DNA of 9,474 bases from WVWW01 sp041568335. Lineage in GTDB: Bacteria > Acidobacteriota > Polarisedimenticolia > Polarisedimenticolales > Polarisedimenticolaceae. The stretch spans positions 1-9,474 of the forward strand of contig JBFFZZ010000109.1 of assembly GCA_041568335.1 (NCBI GenBank), read 5' to 3'. Below, one piece after another: positions 1-4,236 of this stretch. Numbering within the stretch: the stretch's first letter is position 1; each line of letters starts with the position of its first letter. Under the pieces are notes generated by a model. That model worked only from the letters and a program-made list of their open reading frames with translations. It was not told the DNA's origin and did no database searches. The position numbers and the translations under genes were made by a program.

Positions 1-996
1 CTGAAGCCGATCGGGAGCCCTCAGGTGGTGCTCGAAGGCGTCCGAACGGGGCCGTGGGGCGCCGTCGCCCAGTACGAGCTCGGTGCGGACGGCACGCTGG
101 CTTATGTTCCCGGCCGGCGCCTCGTCGAGGATCGACGGTTGATTCGCGTCAGCCGGACGGGCGACGTCGAACCCGTGAGCAACACCGATTCCCTCGCCGG
201 GTACCTGGCCGCGTCGCCGGACGGAAGGACCGTCGCGATCGTGACACTGCGGCGATCGGAGGAACTCTGGCTGTACGACTTGAAGACCGGCGCGATGCAA
301 CCGGTCCGGCGGGGCGGATCGAGCTCCGAGCCCGTTCTCTCGCCCGATGGGGCGAAGATCCTGTATCAGGAGCCGACCTCCGACGACATGGACTCGAGGA
401 TCGTGGTCCGGCCGGTCGGTTTGACGGAGGATCCGCAAATCGTGATCGAAGGTTCTCGGAACATGAGTCCGAAGTCCTGGTCTCGCGACGGGCACCTCCT
501 GCTGGCCTCACGCGAGGGCGTTCTCGTCAAGGACCTGGCATCCGAGGATGACCCGCAGGTTCTGCCGGAATCGCGCGGCTTTCAGGAACCTCGATTCTCG
601 CCGGACGGGCGTTGGATCGTATACAACTCGAGACAGTCCGGTAGGGACCAGGTCTACGTCTGCCGTTTCCCCTACGATCGCCGGGCCTGGCCGGTCTCGA
701 TCGAAGGCGGCTATCGGGCACGGTGGTCCCCGGCCGGGGACGAGATCTTCTTCATCGGTGACGGTCACGTGCTCGCCGCCCCCTTCTCGGTCGCGGAGGG
801 CGGGCAACCGCGTATCGGCACCATCGAAACGTTGTTCGATGCGACGGAGATTTCCTCCCAGATGTGGGGCGTGGTCTACGATGTCCTTCCCGACGGCGAC
901 TTCATCATGATCGAGCGCGCGCCGTGGGAACGCCGCGATGCCCGCCTCAACGTGATCCTCAACTGGGGCGAGGAAGTCCGCCGACGCTTCGAATAG
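1..996 (+). CDS. C-terminal part of a TolB/PD40-type beta-propeller protein, probably the sensor tail of a Ser/Thr protein kinase (5' end outside the window)
   Basis: The frame is open from the first base and ends with TAG at 994-996, giving 331 visible residues; the GTG at 25 is probably internal. Propeller blades are visible as repeated SPDG-like turns followed by strands: SPDGRTVAIV, then LSPDGAKILY, SWSRDGHLLL, FSPDGRWIVY and WSPAGDEIFF, with interspersed 'LWLYDL' and 'VYVCRFP' strands (PD40/TolB-like, PF07676 type). The C-terminal LNVILNWGEEVRRRFE closely resembles the '..VVLNWFEEL..' tail that I recall from acidobacterial membrane-anchored Ser/Thr kinases whose kinase domain precedes such a propeller. 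No kinase motif lies inside the window, so the kinase part is inference. The propeller would be a ligand- or protein-binding module outside the cytoplasm. An alternative is a stand-alone TolB-like or peptidase-associated propeller. Confidence 0.85.
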   Translation: MKPIGSPQVVLEGVRTGPWGAVAQYELGADGTLAYVPGRRLVEDRRLIRVSRTGDVEPVSNTDSLAGYLAASPDGRTVAIVTLRRSEELWLYDLKTGAMQPVRRGGSSSEPVLSPDGAKILYQEPTSDDMDSRIVVRPVGLTEDPQIVIEGSRNMSPKSWSRDGHLLLASREGVLVKDLASEDDPQVLPESRGFQEPRFSPDGRWIVYNSRQSGRDQVYVCRFPYDRRAWPVSIEGGYRARWSPAGDEIFFIGDGHVLAAPFSVAEGGQPRIGTIETLFDATEISSQMWGVVYDVLPDGDFIMIERAPWERRDARLNVILNWGEEVRRRFE

Positions 997-1085
997 CCCT
1001 ACAGGTCGTTCGCGGTGCGGGATTTGCCGAAAAGTCCCTTCCTCCTGACTGGAGTTTCCGGCGACAGACCGTATATCTAGGGGTA

Positions 1086-1760
1086 ATGGATCGTCGTTCA
1101 GGGAACAGACACCCCCCGACCCCACGCACCAAATCCCTGCTTCTCCTCGAATACGGACTGCTGTTCATCGCGCTGCCCCTGTCGTATGCCTACGACTGGG
1201 TCCCGCTTCCGGTGATCCCCGCGTTGTGGGTGCTCTCGGCCGGGTGTCTCGCCTGGTTGCTGCTCAACCCGCGGTTCCGCCGACGAAAGCTGTGGGACGT
1301 CCGTCCGCTCAGGGAACAGTTCGGGCCGATCGCCCTGACGTTCTTGCTGGGAGTCCCGGTGTTACTCGCCGCGACGCTGTTGCTGGCGCCCGAGCGGCTC
1401 TTCGGGATGGTGCGGGAGCGGCCGCTGTTGTGGGCGCTGATCATGATCTCTTACCCGGTCCTTTCGGTGTACCCGCAGGGCATCGTCTACCGCGTGTTCA
1501 TCTTCCATCGCTATCGCAGGCTGTTCCCGACGGCGCCGGCGCGGATCGCGGCCAGCGCGATCGCGTTCTCGACCGTCCACATCGTGTTCGACAACTGGAT
1601 CGCGCCGGTCTTCTCGCTGGCCGGTGGTGTGTTGTTCGCCTGGACCTACGAACGCTCGGGCTCGGCGCTGCCGGCGGCGTTCCAGCACGCCCTCTTCGGT
1701 TGCCTGCTGTTCACGCTGGGTCTCGGCTGGTACTTCTATTCGGGTGCCGCTGGCCCGTAG
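1086..1760 (+). CDS. CPBP-family intramembrane protein (Rce1-like), possibly catalytically inactive
   Basis: The product is a 224-residue polytopic membrane protein with hydrophobic segments near residues 17-35, 38-60, 80-101, 113-130, 154-169, 172-187 and 195-218. The layout fits the CPBP/Rce1-like family (PF02517), whose active members cleave peptide bonds within the membrane. Motif 2 is intact as Phe161-xxx-His165, and the C-terminal motif is His201-ALF-Gly205. Motif 1, normally EExxxR, reads Gln131-Gly132-Ile-Val-Tyr-Arg136, so both glutamates are absent while the arginine and following Phe are kept. ATG at 1086 is chosen because protein-like sequence begins there; upstream in-frame residues are a run of Arg/Pro typical of a shadow frame. 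The Shine-Dalgarno match is poor: AGGGG at 1079-1083 is only 2 nt from the ATG. A TATATC hexamer at 1072-1077 could give a nearly leaderless transcript. Family assignment is good; activity is doubtful. Confidence 0.8.
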   Translation: MDRRSGNRHPPTPRTKSLLLLEYGLLFIALPLSYAYDWVPLPVIPALWVLSAGCLAWLLLNPRFRRRKLWDVRPLREQFGPIALTFLLGVPVLLAATLLLAPERLFGMVRERPLLWALIMISYPVLSVYPQGIVYRVFIFHRYRRLFPTAPARIAASAIAFSTVHIVFDNWIAPVFSLAGGVLFAWTYERSGSALPAAFQHALFGCLLFTLGLGWYFYSGAAGP

Positions 1761-1810
1761 ACCCGGTTTTCGTGGTCGCGCCCGCGACCCGTGAGTACAC
1801 TAATCGTAGG

Positions 1811-2203
1811 ATGCGAAGAGCCGGAAAAGTGTTCCTTCCGATCCTTCTGGCGGGTCTGGTGTCCGTCTCCGCGGCGGACGAGCCGCGGAAATTCACCGGC
1901 CATTACCGCTGGGACGCTCAGGATCTGGGCGGCAACCTGGAAGCCGTCTTCACACCGACCGGCGAGGCCACCTGGGACGTCGCGTTCCACTTCAACTTCC
2001 AGGGGCCGCATACCTTCGTCGGTACCGCGCAAGGGGACCTGACGGCCGGAAAACTGGAGGGCACGGTCGTCAACGAGCGTGAGACGCGGACCTTCGCCTT
2101 TCGCGGGACGATCAAGAAGGGCAAGTTCCGGGGCATGCACTTCGAGGCGACCGGCGGTTTGCGCAGGAAGACCGGCACGCTCTCGATGAAGGCGGTCGAC
2201 TGA
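1811..2203 (+). CDS. Small exported beta-rich protein of unknown function
   Basis: The product has 130 residues. The first 22 form a clear Sec-type signal peptide: basic MRRAGK, a hydrophobic core around residues 7-17, and a VSA-A-type cleavage region before Asp23. There is no lipobox cysteine. The mature part is rich in alternating hydrophobic and polar residues with many glycines, suggesting a small beta sheet or barrel. It has an internal similarity: GDLTAGKLEGTVVNE (about 77-91) and GTIKKGKFRGMHFEA (about 100-114) share G-x-[LI]-x-x-G-K-[LF]-x-G. I do not recognise a named family. ATG 1811 is chosen because the signal peptide begins there; the upstream frame is a shadow of the membrane-protein gene. 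No convincing Shine-Dalgarno is seen (GTAGG lies directly before the ATG), and a TACACT hexamer at 1796-1801 would fit a near-leaderless start. It lies 50 bp after the CPBP gene and 40 bp before the amidohydrolase. Confidence 0.75.
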   Translation: MRRAGKVFLPILLAGLVSVSAADEPRKFTGHYRWDAQDLGGNLEAVFTPTGEATWDVAFHFNFQGPHTFVGTAQGDLTAGKLEGTVVNERETRTFAFRGTIKKGKFRGMHFEATGGLRRKTGTLSMKAVD

Positions 2204-2233
2204 TACGATTGCGGTCCTGACCCCCTCAGCACC

Positions 2234-2237
2234 GGAG
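2234..2237 (+). promoter_or_regulatory. Ribosome binding site of the amidohydrolase gene
   Basis: GGAG lies 6 nt upstream of the ATG at 2244 and supports that start. A possible extended -10 (TGA followed by TACGAT, 2201-2209) overlaps the stop of the preceding gene, but I found no matching -35. Confidence 0.6.
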
Positions 2238-2243
2238 TCCAGC

Positions 2244-3557
2244 ATGAAGCCTTCTCGCCGTGTCCTGCTCGCTCTCGCCGCGGTGACGCTCGTAGCGTTT
2301 GTGCCGCTGACGGCCCAGACATCCGTCCTGTTCAAGAACGTGCGTGTGTTCGACGGCGTCGATCCCACGCTGTTGAAGGCCAACGTGCTGGTCGAAGGAG
2401 AGAGGATCGTAAAGATCTCTTCCCGGGCGATCGCCGCACCGGAGGGCACAATCGTCATCGAGGGCAACAACCGGGTGCTGTCGCCGGGGTTCATCGACCT
2501 GCACGCGCACCTGACGTTCCAGGCGCCGAAGGACGCCACGGACCTGCATCCCTGGGCCGTCGGCGCGATTGCCGGAAAGGCCGCCGAGCACTACCTCATG
2601 AGCGGCTTCACCTCGATCCGCGACGCCGGGGGCACGCACCCGGACATCGCGCGCATCATCGAGAGCGGGACGATCGAGGGTCCGCGTGTCTTTCCGTCGG
2701 GCGCGGTGATCACCCAGACGAGCGGTCACGGTGACTTTCGCGGCCGCGCCGATGCGCACCCGACGCTGGATGGCGATGGCATCACCCATTACCTCGGCAG
2801 CGGGTCCTCCGTGATCGCCGATGGAGTACCGCAGTGGCTCGCCGCGGTGCGCGAGAACCTCAAGAACGGCGCCACGCAGGTCAAGATCATGGGCGGCGGC
2901 GGCGTGGCTTCCGACTACGACCCGATCCACACGTTGCAGCCGTCACCCGAGGAAATTCGGGCGGCCGTCCAGGCGGCGAGCGACTGGGACACCTACATCC
3001 TCGCGCACTCCTACACGTCCGAGGCCGTGACACGGCTGGTGAACAACGGCGTCAAGGTCATCGAGCACGGCCTGCTGATCGACGATGCGACCGCGCGATT
3101 GGTCGCCGACAAGGACGTCGTGATCAGCACGCAGGTCAAGATCTTCCGCATGGGGGCCGATCTCCCGGGGATGAGCGATGAAAACCGTCGCAAGATGCTG
3201 GAAGTCCAGGCCGGTCAGGACAACCTGATCCGGCTGATCAAAAAGTACGACATCAAGACCGGCTTCGGGACCGATTTCGTGTTCGGCATGTACAACCGCA
3301 TCAGCGAGGAATTCACGGCGCGGGCGGAGTACTTCACCCCCGCCGAGATCCTGCGTCAGGCGACGTCGGAGTCGGCCGAGGTCATCCGGCTGGCGGGCAA
3401 GCTGATCCGCTACGACAACTTCGGTGAGATCCGCGAGGGTTGGCTGGCCGATCTCGTCCTGATCGAGGGCAACCCTCTGGAGGACATCTCGATTCTCGAG
3501 GACCAGGACAACCTAACCGTCATCATGAAAGCCGGCCGCCTCGTCAAGGGTCCCTGA
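2244..3557 (+). CDS. Exported metal-dependent amidohydrolase (imidazolonepropionase-like / Xaa-dipeptidase subgroup)
   Basis: The product has 437 residues. Residues 1-24 form a signal peptide with Ser-Arg-Arg-Val-Leu-Leu (4-9) ahead of the hydrophobic core, which loosely fits a twin-arginine signal; cleavage is likely after LTA24. The mature enzyme starts with the amidohydrolase beta-sandwich (LFKNVRVFDG) and continues into the TIM barrel. Metal-site residues are in family order: His87-Ala-His89 in GFIDLHAH, Lys214 in VKIMGGGG (candidate carboxylated bridging lysine), His255 in LAHSY, His275 in EHG, and Asp344 in GFGTD. The C-terminal sandwich strand is seen in GWLADLVLIEGNPLEDI (399-415). 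Known members of this subgroup of PF01979 hydrolyse amide bonds in cyclic or dipeptide substrates such as Xaa-Pro, Xaa-Arg or Xaa-Lys; the substrate cannot be read here. All ligands are present, so an active periplasmic hydrolase is expected. It converges with the AraC-type gene with a 9-nt gap. Confidence 0.92.
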   Translation: MKPSRRVLLALAAVTLVAFVPLTAQTSVLFKNVRVFDGVDPTLLKANVLVEGERIVKISSRAIAAPEGTIVIEGNNRVLSPGFIDLHAHLTFQAPKDATDLHPWAVGAIAGKAAEHYLMSGFTSIRDAGGTHPDIARIIESGTIEGPRVFPSGAVITQTSGHGDFRGRADAHPTLDGDGITHYLGSGSSVIADGVPQWLAAVRENLKNGATQVKIMGGGGVASDYDPIHTLQPSPEEIRAAVQAASDWDTYILAHSYTSEAVTRLVNNGVKVIEHGLLIDDATARLVADKDVVISTQVKIFRMGADLPGMSDENRRKMLEVQAGQDNLIRLIKKYDIKTGFGTDFVFGMYNRISEEFTARAEYFTPAEILRQATSESAEVIRLAGKLIRYDNFGEIREGWLADLVLIEGNPLEDISILEDQDNLTVIMKAGRLVKGP

Positions 3558-3566
3558 TCGGTCGAA

Positions 3567-3965
3567 TCAGAAGGCTTCGGTCTCGGAACCCGGGGTCGGC
3601 CCCAGGAGTCCCGGCCGTGGCCGGACCTTTCTCTTGTAAGCGCGTGGTGTCATCGAAGTGTGTCGTTTGAACGCCCGCTCGAAGGCGCGGATGCTGCCGA
3701 ACCCCACCGAATAGGCGATGCGCGAAATCGGGTGATTGAATTCCTCGATCTTGCCGATGGCGCGCTGAACGCGTAGCCAGGCGAGCCACTCGGAATAACG
3801 CACACCCACGTTTTGACGAAAAAACGTGGAGAAGTACTTGGGATTCAGGCTTGCGATCTCGGCTACCGTTTCCAGGCGCAGCGGCTGGTCCAGATGATCC
3901 TCGACGTGCTGCCGGACCCGGCGCAGACGGGGGTCGTAAACGAAGACGGCCTCGTTGATCTCCAT
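3567..3965 (-). CDS. AraC-family transcriptional regulator, DNA-binding domain only
   Basis: The 132-residue protein is almost entirely an AraC/XylS double helix-turn-helix domain (HTH_18 type). The first HTH lies at about 32-53 (LETVAEIASLNPKYFSTFFR) and the second at about 80-101 (ISRIAYSVGFGSIRAFERAF), followed by the typical MTPRAYKR motif (105-112). A long helix links the two HTHs. There is no N-terminal cupin or other ligand domain; the first 14 residues are too few. It therefore resembles SoxS/MarA-type members, which are controlled by their abundance rather than a ligand. ATG at 3965 has a good Shine-Dalgarno, GAGGAG (complement of 3971-3976), 5 nt upstream. The tail after residue 113 is Pro/Gly-rich and probably disordered. 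It is divergent from the sigma-54 activator gene, with a 271-bp shared control region, and convergent with the amidohydrolase; its targets are unknown. Confidence 0.92.
   Translation of the reverse strand: MEINEAVFVYDPRLRRVRQHVEDHLDQPLRLETVAEIASLNPKYFSTFFRQNVGVRYSEWLAWLRVQRAIGKIEEFNHPISRIAYSVGFGSIRAFERAFKRHTSMTPRAYKRKVRPRPGLLGPTPGSETEAF
3611..3635 (+). terminator. Possible intrinsic terminator for the amidohydrolase transcript, inside the convergent AraC gene
   Basis: CCGGCC-GT-GGCCGG (3611-3624) is a perfect 6-bp inverted repeat. In RNA it would form a 5-bp GC stem with a 4-nt loop. It is followed by ACCTTTCTCTT (3625-3635), a T/C-rich tract. It lies about 54 nt after the amidohydrolase stop and overlaps the 3' coding part of the opposite gene. 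The tract is not a pure T run and the stem is short, so this is a weak call. Confidence 0.3.
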
Positions 3966-4022
3966 GGGGGCTCCTCAGCGTGTTGCTGAAAAGGCTGTCA
4001 ATGGAACGACCGAAAGCAAACG

Positions 4023-4038
4023 CGGTGCCACTTTTGCT
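4023..4038 (+). promoter_or_regulatory. Candidate sigma-54 (-24/-12) promoter box
   Basis: CGGTGCCACTTTTGCT carries the invariant GG (4024-4025) and GC (4036-4037) separated by exactly 10 nt, with a full TTGCT at the -12 element. Against TGGCACGNNNNTTGCW it matches 8 of 12 specified positions; the -24 element is poor outside GG. It points toward the sigma-54 activator gene about 200 bp downstream. Transcription would start near 4049. A chance match in GC-rich DNA is possible. Confidence 0.3.
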
Positions 4039-4116
4039 GACCAATGCTATCTAGTTGATGAGGATCGGTTTGGCGGCATGGAACAGGTTTCCGATCCACC
4101 CGCGCTCCGTCGCGGC

Positions 4117-4134
4117 TCCACGCCCGAGCGTGGA
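4117..4134. repeat. Perfect 7-bp inverted repeat, operator-like
   Basis: TCCACGC (4117-4123) and GCGTGGA (4128-4134) are perfect inverted arms around a 4-nt spacer CCGA. The right arm overlaps the -35 hexamer of the candidate sigma-70 promoter (4131-4136), the position expected for a repressor operator. In RNA it could also form a hairpin. No T tract follows, so a terminator is unlikely. Confidence 0.4.
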
Positions 4135-4159
4135 CGCTCTTCGCGACTTCTAGTAGAAT
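4131..4159 (+). promoter_or_regulatory. Candidate sigma-70-type promoter of the sigma-54 activator gene
   Basis: TGGACG (4131-4136, 4 of 6 to TTGACA) and TAGAAT (4154-4159, 5 of 6 to TATAAT) are separated by 17 bp. Transcription would start near 4166, giving a leader of about 70 nt before the GTG start at 4237. It is the best -35/-10 pair I found upstream of this gene. Confidence 0.45.
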
Positions 4160-4173
4160 CCATCGCATAACGA

Positions 4174-4195
4174 ATGCGGATCGTCTGTTCCGCAT
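4174..4195 (+). repeat. Leader hairpin upstream of the sigma-54 activator gene
   Basis: ATGCGGA (4174-4180) and TCCGCAT (4189-4195) are perfect 7-bp inverted arms around an 8-nt loop. If transcription starts near 4166 this hairpin sits at the very 5' end of the mRNA. It might stabilise the transcript, or at DNA level be a second protein-binding palindrome. Confidence 0.35.
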
Positions 4196-4219
4196 CCCCC
4201 GAATCGCGCACAAAAAAAC

Positions 4220-4225
4220 AGGAGG
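4220..4225 (+). promoter_or_regulatory. Ribosome binding site deciding the start of the sigma-54 activator gene
   Basis: A consensus AGGAGG is preceded by a seven-A run (4212-4218). It is 11 nt from the in-frame GTG at 4237, slightly long but usable. An in-frame ATG at 4174 lies inside the leader hairpin, has no Shine-Dalgarno, and would translate through this site; it is therefore not preferred. Confidence 0.6.
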
Positions 4226-4236
4226 TTCCGGTCATC

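Noticed and set aside
864..1085. An upstream in-frame ATG (864) for the CPBP gene.
   Set aside because: It would overlap the preceding gene by 133 bp and add an Arg/Pro-rich segment before the first membrane helix; ATG 1086 fits the family better.
1226..1810. An upstream extension of the small exported protein, in frame from 1226.
   Set aside because: This stretch is the shadow of the CPBP gene, and the signal peptide beginning at 1811 would be buried in the middle of the protein.
1736..2539. A 267-codon minus-strand open frame spanning the small exported protein and the start of the amidohydrolase.
   Set aside because: It conflicts with two plus-strand genes that carry signal peptides, and its translation shows no domain.
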